Of a stretch of DNA of 46,970 nt, positions 25,428-33,614 are shown piece after piece (position 1 is the first letter of the stretch; each line of letters starts with the position of its first letter). The notes under the pieces were generated by a model. That model saw only the letters and a program-made list of their open reading frames with translations. It was not told where the DNA came from and did not search any database. The DNA is from Bacteroidota bacterium (lineage in GTDB: Bacteria > Bacteroidota > Bacteroidia > Flavobacteriales > Weeksellaceae), in the NCBI GenBank assembly GCA_023386965.1, contig JAEWIR010000042.1, forward strand, positions 1-46,970. The letters run 5' to 3'. The position numbers were made by a program, and so were the translations under genes.

Positions 25428-26366
25428 ATGGCTCAACAATTAAGCTATCTGTTTTCTACCAGAACCAGCAAGGAATTAGCGGCAAACATCGCCAAACATT
25501 ATGGACAGGAAATGGGTAAGATCAATTTCCAGGACTTTAGCGACGGTGAATTTGAACCTGTCCTGGATCAGTCTGTACGTGGTGGCAGGGTATTCCTGAT
25601 TGGCTCTACCTTTCCTCCAGCGGATAATTTACTGGAGCTGCTGCTAATGATCGATGCTGCCAAAAGAGCTTCGGCAAAGAATATCACCGTTGTAATTCCT
25701 TATTACGGCTTGGCCAGACAGGACCGAAAAGACAAACCGAGAGCTCCAATCGGTGCCAAACTTGTGGCTAACCTACTAACGGCAGCCGGAGCTACCAGAA
25801 TCATGACCATGGATCTCCATGCAGACCAAATCCAGGGCTTCTTTGAAATTCCGGTGGACCACCTGTACGCTTCCACAATATTTATTGATTATATTCAGTC
25901 ACTTAAGCTGGATAATCTGACCATCGCTTCACCGGACATGGGAGGTGCCAAAAGAGCTAAAAATTATGCGGGACATCTGGGTGCAGAAGTCGTAATTGCC
26001 TATAAAGAAAGGAAAAAAGCAAACGTAATAGAAGAGATGTTCCTGATTGGTGATGTAACCGACCGTAACGTCATTCTTATTGATGATATGATTGATACTG
26101 CCGGAACCCTTTGCAAAGCCGCGGATATTTTGATGGCCAACGGTGCCAAATCGGTACGTGCGATGGCCACTCATGCGGTATTATCCGGTAAGGCTTATGA
26201 AAACATTGAGAACTCAAAGATGTCTGAGGTTATTGTGACGGACTCAATTCCGATCAAAACCGAACTTTCATCCAAAATAAAGGTGCTGTCCTGCGCTTCC
26301 TTATTTGCAGATGTGATGAAGATGGTACATGAACACAAATCCATCAGTGACAAGTTTATTATCTAA
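25428..26366 (+). CDS. prs: Ribose-phosphate pyrophosphokinase
   Basis: 312 residues, full length. It makes PRPP from ribose 5-phosphate and ATP for nucleotide, NAD, His and Trp synthesis. Seen are the DFSDGEF block (about 35-41), the flexible loop YYGLARQDRKDKPR, DLHADQIQGFFEIPVDHLY, and the PRPP loop NVILIDDMIDTAGT (about 212-225). The frame is open from 25407, but the ATG at 25428 gives the standard MAQQLSYLFSTR start. It is followed 25 bases later by a terminator, so it is likely monocistronic. apt in this window is one of its PRPP users. Confidence 0.97.
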   Translation: MAQQLSYLFSTRTSKELAANIAKHYGQEMGKINFQDFSDGEFEPVLDQSVRGGRVFLIGSTFPPADNLLELLLMIDAAKRASAKNITVVIPYYGLARQDRKDKPRAPIGAKLVANLLTAAGATRIMTMDLHADQIQGFFEIPVDHLYASTIFIDYIQSLKLDNLTIASPDMGGAKRAKNYAGHLGAEVVIAYKERKKANVIEEMFLIGDVTDRNVILIDDMIDTAGTLCKAADILMANGAKSVRAMATHAVLSGKAYENIENSKMSEVIVTDSIPIKTELSSKIKVLSCASLFADVMKMVHEHKSISDKFII

Positions 26367-26391
26367 AACTACACACTCATTAACTTATTTG

Positions 26392-26420
26392 AATCCTCCA
26401 GGTTTTGGGGGATTTTTTTT
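26392..26420 (+). terminator. Rho-independent terminator after prs
   Basis: A 9-bp stem with one G-U pair (AATCCTCCA with TGGGGGATT), a 5-base loop and eight Ts. It lies 25 bases after the prs stop. Confidence 0.88.
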
Positions 26421-26435
26421 GTAGAATAAAATGTC

Positions 26436-26443
26436 TATCTTTG
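26436..26443 (+). promoter_or_regulatory. -7 box for rplY
   Basis: TATCTTTG followed by CACC is a typical strong Bacteroidota -7 sequence and lies 27 bases before the rplY ATG. A TTTG at 26418-26421 exists but only 14 bases away, shorter than usual, so the -33 element is doubtful. Confidence 0.5.
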
Positions 26444-26469
26444 CACCCTAAATTTTTTAACATCTTACA

Positions 26470-27105
26470 ATGAAATCAATTACAATTCAAGGCGCAAAAA
26501 GAGAAAGCGTGGGCAAGAAGTCTACAAAAGCTTTACGTGATGCTGAATTAGTTCCTTGTGTTGTTTATGGAGGTGCCGAACCTTTGAACTTCTCTACAGA
26601 TGAGAAGTCTTTCAAGAAATTGGTATATACTCCGGAAGCACACACGGTAGAACTGGTTATTGACGGCGAAACAATCCCGGCAGTACTTCAGGACATTCAG
26701 TTTCACCCAATTACCGACAAAATCCTTCACGTAGATTTCTACCAGCTGTCCGAGGACAAGCCTGTAGTTATGGAAGTTCCTGTGAAAATTACAGGACGTT
26801 CCAAAGGAGTTATGGCAGGTGGTGTGCTTCGCCAGTCTTTCAGAAAACTGAGAGTGAAAGCATTGCCGGCTAATCTTCCGGATGAAATTGAAGTAGACAT
26901 TACTCCATTGAAAATCGGTGGTAAAGTATATGTAGGAGATATCAAATCTGAATCATTCACATTTATGCACCCGGATAATGCGGTTGTTGCCGCTGTGAAG
27001 ATGTCCAGAACTGCTATGAAAGGTGGTGCTGCTGCAGACGATGATGATGAAGAAGAAACTGCAGAAGGTGATGTTCCGGCAACTGAGCAGGAAAACGCTG
27101 AGTAA
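26470..27105 (+). CDS. rplY: 50S ribosomal protein L25 / general stress protein Ctc
   Basis: 211 residues, the long CTC form. The N-terminal domain (about 1-90) binds 5S rRNA (KRESVGKKSTKALRDAELVPCVVYGG). The C-terminal TL5-type beta domain (about 95-180) follows: VPVKITGRSKGVMAGGVLRQSFRKLRVKALP seen in part. The tail is acidic (Asp/Glu run about residues 190-211). It has its own promoter and terminator and stands between prs and sufS. prs-rplY adjacency is widely conserved in bacteria, which supports both calls. Confidence 0.96.
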   Translation: MKSITIQGAKRESVGKKSTKALRDAELVPCVVYGGAEPLNFSTDEKSFKKLVYTPEAHTVELVIDGETIPAVLQDIQFHPITDKILHVDFYQLSEDKPVVMEVPVKITGRSKGVMAGGVLRQSFRKLRVKALPANLPDEIEVDITPLKIGGKVYVGDIKSESFTFMHPDNAVVAAVKMSRTAMKGGAAADDDDEEETAEGDVPATEQENAE

Positions 27106-27128
27106 GCAGATCGCTTTTATAAATATTA

Positions 27129-27155
27129 AACCTGCCCTTTCCGGCAGGTTTTTTT
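27129..27155 (+). terminator. Rho-independent terminator after rplY
   Basis: A perfect 8-bp stem (AACCTGCC with GGCAGGTT), a 6-base loop and seven Ts, 23 bases after the rplY stop. Confidence 0.9.
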
Positions 27156-27217
27156 GTTTTTAGACCATACATCAAACTCCTACTTACCTTCGTAAAGCAG
27201 GTTGTTCTTATTTTGAG

Positions 27218-27225
27218 TAAATTTG
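27218..27225 (+). promoter_or_regulatory. Putative -7 box for sufS
   Basis: TAAATTTG, 19 bases before the sufS ATG at 27245. It suggests that sufS is transcribed from its own promoter, apart from sufABCD. No -33 box at usual spacing. Confidence 0.4.
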
Positions 27226-27244
27226 AAGGCTTTAAAGCTCAATT

Positions 27245-28471
27245 ATGATTAACCTACCAAAAATACGTGCCCAATTTCCGGTACTGAACCGGGAAATACA
27301 CGGAAAACCCCTCATATATCTGGACAATGCAGCCACATCTCAAAAACCGTTATCGGTGATTGAGGTGGAAAGTAATTATTACAAAGAACTGAATGCCAAT
27401 GTACACCGTGGCATTCACACCTTGAGCCAACTGGCTACGGACGAGATGGAAAGCTCCAGGAAAAAGGTTCAGAAGTTCATCAATGCCAAGCATGATTACG
27501 AGGTAATTTTCACGAAAGGAACGACCGAAAGTATAAACCTTATTACCTATGCCCTGTCCAATTCGGGCAAATTATCTAAAGATGACGAGATCATTATCAC
27601 TCATCTGGAACACCACTCCAATATTGTACCCTGGCAGATGCTGTGCCAGCGAACCGGTGCCAAACTGAAGGTGATTCCAATTAATGAAGAGGGTATATTA
27701 AACCTGGATTTCTTAAGGGAGAACTTAAGCGACAGAACAAAGATCGTATCCTTTAACTACGTTTCCAATGCGCTTGGTATTGTTAATCCTGTGCAGGAAA
27801 TGATTTCACTTATACGTCAGAATTCCGGGGCCTGGATCGTTGTGGACGGTGCCCAGGCCGTCCCACATTTCAAAGTGGACGTTCAGGCCTTGGACTGCGA
27901 TTTCTTCGCTTTTTCCGGACATAAGATGTACGCACCTACCGGAACCGGCGTGCTATACGGTAAAGAGGCAGTTCTGGAATCACTGGAACCCTTTCATGGC
28001 GGTGGCGAAATGATTGCCACCTGCTCATTTGAAAAGACCACATATGCCGCATTACCGTTTAAATTTGAAGCCGGGACACCCAATATTGCGGGTAATATAG
28101 CCCTGGGAGCAGCGGTGGATTTTATTGAAGGCATAGGACATGAAACATTGCAGCAACATGAAAATAACCTGCTGAAATATGCTCAAAACAGATTGCTGGA
28201 GATAGAAAACCTCACTGTTTACGGTGAAAAAGCACACCGCACCGGCGTGGTGTCCTTTAATCTCCAAAATGCCGGTATCAGTTCGGATGTAGGAATGATC
28301 CTGGACAAATTGGGTATTGCCGTACGTACAGGACATCACTGCACGCAGCCCATTATGGACTTCTTTAATATAGCGGGCACGGTTCGTGCGAGTTTTGCTG
28401 TTTATAACACAACTGAAGAAGTGGATGCCTTGGTTGAAGGCGTACAAAAGGCGCAGCGAATGCTGTCATAG
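27245..28471 (+). CDS. sufS: Cysteine desulfurase SufS
   Basis: 408 residues. A group II, PLP-dependent cysteine desulfurase that frees sulfur from Cys for SufBCD. The PLP Lys is Lys 227 in FSGHKMYAPTGTG; PLP-contacting residues include His 124 (LEHHSN) and Asp 201 (VVDGAQ). The catalytic Cys 366 lies in RTGHHCTQP on the short group II loop. The RTGHHC motif and length distinguish it from IscS/NifS. In this genome it is separated from sufABCD by about 4.8 kb of unrelated genes on both strands. No SufE or SufU partner is seen next to it. Confidence 0.95.
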   Translation: MINLPKIRAQFPVLNREIHGKPLIYLDNAATSQKPLSVIEVESNYYKELNANVHRGIHTLSQLATDEMESSRKKVQKFINAKHDYEVIFTKGTTESINLITYALSNSGKLSKDDEIIITHLEHHSNIVPWQMLCQRTGAKLKVIPINEEGILNLDFLRENLSDRTKIVSFNYVSNALGIVNPVQEMISLIRQNSGAWIVVDGAQAVPHFKVDVQALDCDFFAFSGHKMYAPTGTGVLYGKEAVLESLEPFHGGGEMIATCSFEKTTYAALPFKFEAGTPNIAGNIALGAAVDFIEGIGHETLQQHENNLLKYAQNRLLEIENLTVYGEKAHRTGVVSFNLQNAGISSDVGMILDKLGIAVRTGHHCTQPIMDFFNIAGTVRASFAVYNTTEEVDALVEGVQKAQRMLS

Positions 28472-28523
28472 AATGGGAGTAAGGTTATTAAAAAATAAAA
28501 GTTTCAGCTGAGGAAAAATTGGA

Positions 28524-28531
28524 TACTTTTG
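28524..28531 (+). promoter_or_regulatory. Putative promoter of the small outer-membrane protein
   Basis: TACTTTTG (-7 type) lies 14 bases before the ATG at 28545. TTTC at 28502-28505, 18 bases upstream, may be a degenerate -33 box. Confidence 0.4.
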
Positions 28532-28544
28532 TAAAAAATAAACC

Positions 28545-29096
28545 ATGAAAAAAACAATTCTGGCAATCGCTTTTTGCCTGTCCATCATCAACTTAAACGC
28601 TCAGGAAATTGAGGCTCCACGCAGGAATGATATCGTGGCAGACCCTTTCCTGCTTATTGCGGTACCGTTGGTGAATGTATCCTATGAAAGACTGTTGAAT
28701 GAAAATTCAGGTTTGGGCGTAAACGCGATGTTTACATTACAAAATGATTCTGACAGTTTTTCCCAGATCTCTCCTTATTACAGGATGTACTTCGGAAGAA
28801 AATTCGCTCAGGGCTTTTTCCTTGAGGGTTTTGTGCCCATTACCACTACAAGGGAATACGACATGATCTATTTCAATGATGAATTCGGCGGTTATTACAC
28901 TGAAGGTGATGAAAAAAACACGACGACCGTTGGACTGGGCTTTGGCGTGGGCGGCAAGTGGGTCATCAAAAACGGTTTGGTTATTGAAGCCAGCGGAGGT
29001 ATTGGACGTCGGTTTGGCGGCAACCTGGACGATTCCTGGGACGGCGGAGACGGTGTAACCGGCAAAGTTATGGGAGGCATCGGATACCGTTTCTAA
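28545..29096 (+). CDS. Small outer-membrane beta-barrel protein (DUF3575-like)
   Basis: 183 residues with a signal peptide ending about residue 19 (LNA then Gln). The mature protein alternates hydrophobic and polar residues in short strands, has YYRMYFGRKFAQGFFLEGF, and ends with a barrel-closing GGIGYRF (terminal Phe). The pattern is that of an 8-strand barrel, similar to DUF3575 proteins. Function unknown. It ends at a terminator hairpin that touches the tadA start codon. Confidence 0.8.
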   Translation: MKKTILAIAFCLSIINLNAQEIEAPRRNDIVADPFLLIAVPLVNVSYERLLNENSGLGVNAMFTLQNDSDSFSQISPYYRMYFGRKFAQGFFLEGFVPITTTREYDMIYFNDEFGGYYTEGDEKNTTTVGLGFGVGGKWVIKNGLVIEASGGIGRRFGGNLDDSWDGGDGVTGKVMGGIGYRF

Positions 29097-29118
29097 GAAG
29101 AAATAATGTTTTAAATTG

Positions 29119-29148
29119 AAAGCTTTAGTTTTGTACTGAAGCTTTTTT
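29119..29148 (+). terminator. Terminator-like hairpin abutting the tadA start codon
   Basis: A 10-bp stem (AAAGCTTTAG with CTGAAGCTTT, one G-U pair) with loop TTTTGTA and six Ts ending at 29148. The tadA ATG begins at 29149. It is well placed to end the outer-membrane-protein transcript. TAGTTTTG (29126-29133) inside the stem-loop also fits the -7 consensus for tadA. Confidence 0.75.
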
Positions 29149-29580
29149 ATGTTTACAGACGAATATTTTATGAGAGTTGCACTTCAGGAAGCTGAGGCTG
29201 CTCTTGAAAAGGAAGAGGTGCCGGTAGGCTGCATCATTGTATCCAATGGCCGTATCATAGCCCGCGCACACAACCTGACCGAAGTATTAAATGATGTGAC
29301 AGCTCATGCCGAAATGCAGGCCATAACATCCGCAGCCAATTACCTTGGCGGAAAATATCTCCTTAACTGCACACTTTATGTTACTTTGGAACCTTGCGTA
29401 ATGTGCTGTGGTGCGCTCACTTGGTCGCAAATTTCCAAAGTGGTTATAGGCGCACGCGACCCACAGCGCGGCTTCATCAACAAAAACCTCAGTCTTCATC
29501 CCAAAACAGAGGTCGTGACCGGAGTACTGGAGTCCGAATGTGCTGCAATTGTCCGGGATTTCTTTAAAAGCAGACGTTAA
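29149..29580 (+). CDS. tadA: tRNA-specific adenosine deaminase
   Basis: 143 residues. Deaminates A34 of tRNA-Arg(ACG) to inosine. The zinc and catalytic motif HAE (His 53, Glu 55) and PCVMC (Cys 83, Cys 86) are intact, with the TLEPCVMCCGALTWSQI block and a GARDPQRGF segment. The N-terminus begins FTDEYFMRVALQEAEAA, standard for TadA. It converges with coaX with only 8 bases between stops and no obvious terminator. The leader is extremely short or is shared with the upstream hairpin. Confidence 0.95.
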   Translation: MFTDEYFMRVALQEAEAALEKEEVPVGCIIVSNGRIIARAHNLTEVLNDVTAHAEMQAITSAANYLGGKYLLNCTLYVTLEPCVMCCGALTWSQISKVVIGARDPQRGFINKNLSLHPKTEVVTGVLESECAAIVRDFFKSRR

Positions 29581-29588
29581 GCCAAGCC

Positions 29589-30347
29589 TTATAGGTCCTT
29601 ACCCAAATAATACAGGCCTTTCAGCGTATGCAGACGGTCGGCGACATGTATCTTATCTGTTAAAGGCTTATAGACATGGGAAACGCCGCCGGTAGCAATA
29701 ACAAAACACTCATCCTGTACCTCAGCGTTAATGCGTTCAATGAAGCCTTCAACCATACCCAGGTAGCCATAAACCATACCACTTTGCATGCAGGTCACCG
29801 TGTCCAGTCCAAGTACACTTTTAGGTTTTGTCAGTTCGATTTCGGGAAGCTGAGCGGTATCGTGGATCAGTGAGTTCAGGGAGGTAATGATGCCGGGAGC
29901 AATGATGACCCCAATGGTTTCACCGTGTTCGTTAAGACAGCTGGCCGTGAGTGCGGTACCGAAATCAAAAATAATTTTCTTTTTTCCGGGGTAAATATAG
30001 TGAGCAGCCACCAGATTGGCATAGATGTCCGTCCCCATCTGCTCGGATTTGGGCTGCACCGGCGAAGCTGTTTTGCGGTCCACCAGGATAGGCTGTCGGT
30101 TATGCATTTTTTGGATGGCCCTTGTGATATCATAAGTGAGTTGCGGCACTACGGAACCAATGATGATTCTATCAATATCGGCTGCCTCAATTTTATGCGC
30201 CTGATACATCATCATGAACTGCATCTGCAGCTCATCACTTGTTCTGTAGGGCTTTGTATTGATGATCCAGGAAATATCACAATTGTCGCCATCAAACAGT
30301 CCGAAACGTATATTCGTATTGCCGATGTTTATTACAATAGATTTCAT
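29589..30347 (-). CDS. coaX: Type III pantothenate kinase
   Basis: 252 residues. Phosphorylates pantothenate in the first step of coenzyme A synthesis. ASKHA-fold landmarks are INIGNTNIRFGLFDG (about 6-20, phosphate 1), MGTDIYANLVAAH (with the catalytic Asp, about 103-115), IFDFGTALTASCL (phosphate 2, about 125-137), GVIIAPGI, and the adenosine motif IATGGVS. It lies 18 bases after the M1 peptidase on the same strand, probably as the last gene of the GLPGLI-peptidase-coaX unit. Confidence 0.95.
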   Translation of the reverse strand: MKSIVINIGNTNIRFGLFDGDNCDISWIINTKPYRTSDELQMQFMMMYQAHKIEAADIDRIIIGSVVPQLTYDITRAIQKMHNRQPILVDRKTASPVQPKSEQMGTDIYANLVAAHYIYPGKKKIIFDFGTALTASCLNEHGETIGVIIAPGIITSLNSLIHDTAQLPEIELTKPKSVLGLDTVTCMQSGMVYGYLGMVEGFIERINAEVQDECFVIATGGVSHVYKPLTDKIHVADRLHTLKGLYYLGKDL

Positions 30348-30365
30348 CGTAAGAGCTGGCGTAAC

Positions 30366-32210
30366 TTATTTAACCTCTACGAAATTGTCTTCGGGATTGA
30401 TATCGGCCAGACGCTGTGAAAAGTCAATTCCAAGTGCTGCTATCTGAGCTTTGGAGTAAGGAACCGTAAATGTATATTCTTTCTGGGTCCATGGCCAGTA
30501 CCTGAGCGTTGTAAAGCTGCCGTAGATATCTTTTGATTTCCAGGTATGCGTCATATTAAGCGGAATCTGATAATTGACTACCTTATTATCTTTGGTCAAT
30601 ACTGAAAAATCTATCGGCATGGGAACGCCACCTTTATTCTCCAAAGTAACTGTAGTGCTGTTTCCGTCGTGCTTCACCTCTTTCACCGCGTAATCGATTG
30701 TCTTGGTTGTATTGATCCAGTAATGCTGGAACCATTTCAAATCCATTCCCGAAACCTTTTGGGCAATATGCATAAAATCGCGGTCTGTCGGATGTTTCAG
30801 TTTCCATTTGTTATAAAACTCTTTCATCACAGCGTTCAGTTTATCCTCTCCCATAATATAGCCCAGCTGCACAAGGAAAAGTTCACCCTTTACATATGTT
30901 GCGAACGAATAAGCGGTACCGTTTTCATGATGGTCGCCCAGCCAAACGGCCGGCTCCTCTATACCTCTTTTAACAAAATTCCGGTAATTGTTAAGACTGC
31001 CAAGGAAAGGATTAGGCTCGGGTTTTTCGGGTGGAAAAAGCTGATGCATAATCCTGCTGTCATAATAGCTGGTAAAGCCTTCATCCATCCACGGTCTCAC
31101 GCTTTCATTATAGGCCAGTATCTGCTGGTTCCAGGAGTGTCCGCCCTCATGCACCATCAGACCAACCAGATCTTCCAAAGTCCTGGCTTCGCCTAACATC
31201 ATAGTTACCATGCCGTATTCCATACCGCCGTCGCCTCCCTGAACAAAGGAATAGCTGGGGTATGTGTAACGTCCCACGGAGCTGTTCATCAGCTGGAAGA
31301 ATTTTTCCACATAGGGTTTGGAGTCTTCCCAGAGTTTTGTTTTTTCAGACTTCTGGTATACATAATATATTTTAGGACCATCCAGCACAGTGAAGGTTTC
31401 AACAGTATAATCCCTGTCGGCGGCCCAGGCAAAATCAAGCATATTTTTAGCATTCCAGCGCCACGTTGCTTTATTATCTGCCCCGGCTTTCACTGATGCG
31501 CTTGGCGAATAACCCTTTACTTCAGTGGGGTTCAGCAGTGTACCTCCGGCGCCAATAACGTAATCACGGTCTATTTTAATATTGACGTCAAAGTCGGCGA
31601 AAGGAGCGTGGAATTCCCTGCCGATATAATCAAAAGTGGCCCATCCGTCGTAATCATACTCTGCAAGTTTAGGATACCACTGCGTCATAGTCATATCAAT
31701 TCCTTCGCGGTTGTTGCGGCCGGCACGGCGGATTTGCATAGGTATTACTGCATCCCACTCCATCGTAAATACTGTCGTTGAATTGGGTTTAACAGGCGTA
31801 TCCAGGGTCACTTTCATTATTGTTTCCTGAACTTCGAACTTCAGGTTTTTACCGTTCTGACGAATCCAGTGTATGTTTTGAGCTCCTTCCTCATTTTTAG
31901 GTATGGAAGCAAGTGTTGAAACACCACCTTTCTGCAGTCTGGAATCGCCGTTCTTGCCTAAACTCTGGGTCCGTTGGTCCATCATTGAACCGGGTTTGAA
32001 GGCATTCCAGTAAAGATGAAAATATACCTCCTTCAGTTCGTCCGGTGAATTATTCGTGTAAGTGATGGTTTGTCTGCCATTGTAGGTGAAATTGGCTGCA
32101 TCAACATCGATATCCATTGCATATTTTGCAAACTGCTGATAATACGGACCTTGCTGACCGGTAATTAATGTTCCAATAAAAAGTACTACTACTAAAAGAA
32201 CTCTGCTCAT
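30366..32210 (-). CDS. Secreted M1-family metallopeptidase
   Basis: 614 residues, with an N-terminal signal peptide (about 1-19, cleaved near TGQQ). A beta-rich M1 N-terminal domain (about 25-250) leads to the zinc site HEGGH (354-358), with the third ligand Glu 377 in PWMDEGF at the classical 18-residue spacing. The usual GAMEN substrate motif appears as GGMEYG (about 328-333). The C-terminal part is helical, then an Ig-like beta stretch. This matches the ~600-residue Bacteroidota M1 aminopeptidases. It acts in the periplasm or outside the cell. Upstream gene: GLPGLI protein; downstream: coaX. Confidence 0.92.
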   Translation of the reverse strand: MSRVLLVVVLFIGTLITGQQGPYYQQFAKYAMDIDVDAANFTYNGRQTITYTNNSPDELKEVYFHLYWNAFKPGSMMDQRTQSLGKNGDSRLQKGGVSTLASIPKNEEGAQNIHWIRQNGKNLKFEVQETIMKVTLDTPVKPNSTTVFTMEWDAVIPMQIRRAGRNNREGIDMTMTQWYPKLAEYDYDGWATFDYIGREFHAPFADFDVNIKIDRDYVIGAGGTLLNPTEVKGYSPSASVKAGADNKATWRWNAKNMLDFAWAADRDYTVETFTVLDGPKIYYVYQKSEKTKLWEDSKPYVEKFFQLMNSSVGRYTYPSYSFVQGGDGGMEYGMVTMMLGEARTLEDLVGLMVHEGGHSWNQQILAYNESVRPWMDEGFTSYYDSRIMHQLFPPEKPEPNPFLGSLNNYRNFVKRGIEEPAVWLGDHHENGTAYSFATYVKGELFLVQLGYIMGEDKLNAVMKEFYNKWKLKHPTDRDFMHIAQKVSGMDLKWFQHYWINTTKTIDYAVKEVKHDGNSTTVTLENKGGVPMPIDFSVLTKDNKVVNYQIPLNMTHTWKSKDIYGSFTTLRYWPWTQKEYTFTVPYSKAQIAALGIDFSQRLADINPEDNFVEVK

Positions 32211-32276
32211 CTATTTCTGAATTTAAAATGGGAAGATAAGAAAATTTATTGTTTGGGCGTTTGAAGGTAAGCCGCG

Positions 32277-33086
32277 TTATCTTTCCAGCGGGTTGCTCAT
32301 TCTCTCCAGCATTTCTTTTGAGCGGTTCTCCATTTCTCTCCTGCGGTTGGGGTCTGCCTGAGCGGCACCACGGTTGCCGCCGGCACGTGAGCCGCTCCGC
32401 ATCATAAATGATATAGGGTCTGCCCTGAATTTCTGCATCTGCTTTTCGAAATCGGCACGCTTAAGTTGAACGATGTTTCCGCGGCTAAAAAACATTGCAG
32501 GTGCTGCGATTTTCTTTACTTCTTTCAGGTTGAATTCATAATGACCGTCAGCATCCTCAGCTTTTACAATCAGGCCGGGAAGGCCAGAGAATTTATAGGG
32601 TCCTTCCTGCAAGGGAATATCCTGGGTAAACCAGGCACTCCATTTTCTCCCTGCAAATTCAGTCTCTGCTTTCTGAGTTTTATAGCTGCCTATAACCGCG
32701 GTTTCAGGAAGTATTTTCCAGTTCATTTTCCTGTCTTCCTCATACTGATACTGATCCCTGCCAATTCTTCCCGTATACAGCATTTTTTGCTCACTCAGAT
32801 CCTTTTCAATCCGGTAACCTATATCGCTGCGCAGGCCGGCCATTTCCGCTGAACTGAAGTTTCTGGTTTCCCGCATTCGCTGCATCAGAGAATCGCGTTT
32901 ATAACTATTTTCACCGTAGAAGACGGATCTTATGCCGCTTACATCCAGAAAGGCAAGTTCTTTCTGCGTTGCTGATAAATCCGAAGCGTTAGACTTCATC
33001 ATTACTTCGTATATGAATCGGGTGTCCTGTGCATTTGAAATAGCGCTAAATAATAGGCAGACAAGCAGTATCGTAATTTTCTTCAT
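32277..33086 (-). CDS. GLPGLI-family exported protein
   Basis: 269 residues. A signal peptide ends about residue 20 (SNA then Gln). The signature GLPGLIVKAEDADGHYEF is present, as are the N-terminal TRFIYEVMMKSN strand and the WKILPETAVIGSYKTQKAETEFAGRKW block of the family. GLPGLI proteins are common in Bacteroidota and often lie near TonB receptors or peptidases; no biochemical role is established. The C-terminal tail is Arg/Gly/Asn-rich with RRREMENRSKEML. The ATG at 33086 is used since the open frame from 33143 adds a stretch upstream of the signal peptide. Confidence 0.88.
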   Translation of the reverse strand: MKKITILLVCLLFSAISNAQDTRFIYEVMMKSNASDLSATQKELAFLDVSGIRSVFYGENSYKRDSLMQRMRETRNFSSAEMAGLRSDIGYRIEKDLSEQKMLYTGRIGRDQYQYEEDRKMNWKILPETAVIGSYKTQKAETEFAGRKWSAWFTQDIPLQEGPYKFSGLPGLIVKAEDADGHYEFNLKEVKKIAAPAMFFSRGNIVQLKRADFEKQMQKFRADPISFMMRSGSRAGGNRGAAQADPNRRREMENRSKEMLERMSNPLER

Positions 33087-33159
33087 AATAAAAATTGTAG
33101 CGGTTGGATTAAACAAAATGGGAATGGTTAAGGACGCCTGCATCTATTTCGCTGATAGA

Positions 33160-33167
33160 CAAATATA
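33160..33167 (-). promoter_or_regulatory. Putative -7 box for the GLPGLI-peptidase-coaX unit
   Basis: On the minus strand TATATTTG lies about 75 bases before the ATG at 33086, in the short divergent region shared with the suf promoter (33178-33208). No clear -33 box. Confidence 0.35.
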
Positions 33168-33177
33168 CCGCGGCGAA

Positions 33178-33208
33178 TTTGATATTCATTATATTATTAG
33201 TAATTTTG
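33178..33208 (+). promoter_or_regulatory. Promoter of the sufABCD operon
   Basis: TTTG (33178-33181), exactly 19 bases, then TAATTTTG (33201-33208) match the Bacteroidota -33/-7 consensus. It lies 29 bases before the sufA ATG. I do not see a convincing IscR/SufR-like palindrome here. Confidence 0.7.
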
Positions 33209-33236
33209 CAATCTAAAATCAGTCTAAATAAAAACA

Positions 33237-33566
33237 ATGATAAAAGTTAGCGATCACGCAAAAGAAAAGGCTGTACAACTCATGACAGAGGAGGGCTTTA
33301 AGCCTTTTGAAGACTTTATCCGCGTTGGTGTGAAAAGCGGCGGCTGCTCAGGTCTGGAATATGTTTTAAAGTTTGACAGCACCAAAACCGAAGCCGACCA
33401 GGTTTTTGAAGATAATGGGATAAAAATCATTATAGATAAGAAATCAATCCTTTATCTGGCGGGTACCACACTGGAATATTCCGGGGGCCTGAACGGGAAA
33501 GGATTTGTGTTTAATAATCCCAATGCAAACCGAACTTGCGGCTGCGGGGAATCTTTCAGTTTATAA
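33237..33566 (+). CDS. sufA: A-type Fe-S cluster carrier (SufA/IscA/ErpA family)
   Basis: 109 residues, a single HesB/IscA-like domain. The three cluster-binding cysteines are present: Cys 37 in SGGCSGLEY, and Cys 101 and 103 in TCGCGESFSL at the C-terminus. It accepts clusters from SufBCD and hands them to target proteins. It is the first gene of sufABCD, 48 bases before sufB. The exact subgroup (SufA versus ErpA) cannot be told by eye; location in the suf operon favours SufA. Confidence 0.9.
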   Translation: MIKVSDHAKEKAVQLMTEEGFKPFEDFIRVGVKSGGCSGLEYVLKFDSTKTEADQVFEDNGIKIIIDKKSILYLAGTTLEYSGGLNGKGFVFNNPNANRTCGCGESFSL

Positions 33567-33614
33567 TTTTACGCACAGCGCAGCGATTCTGCGCGGTGCG
33601 GGAATAAGGAAAAA

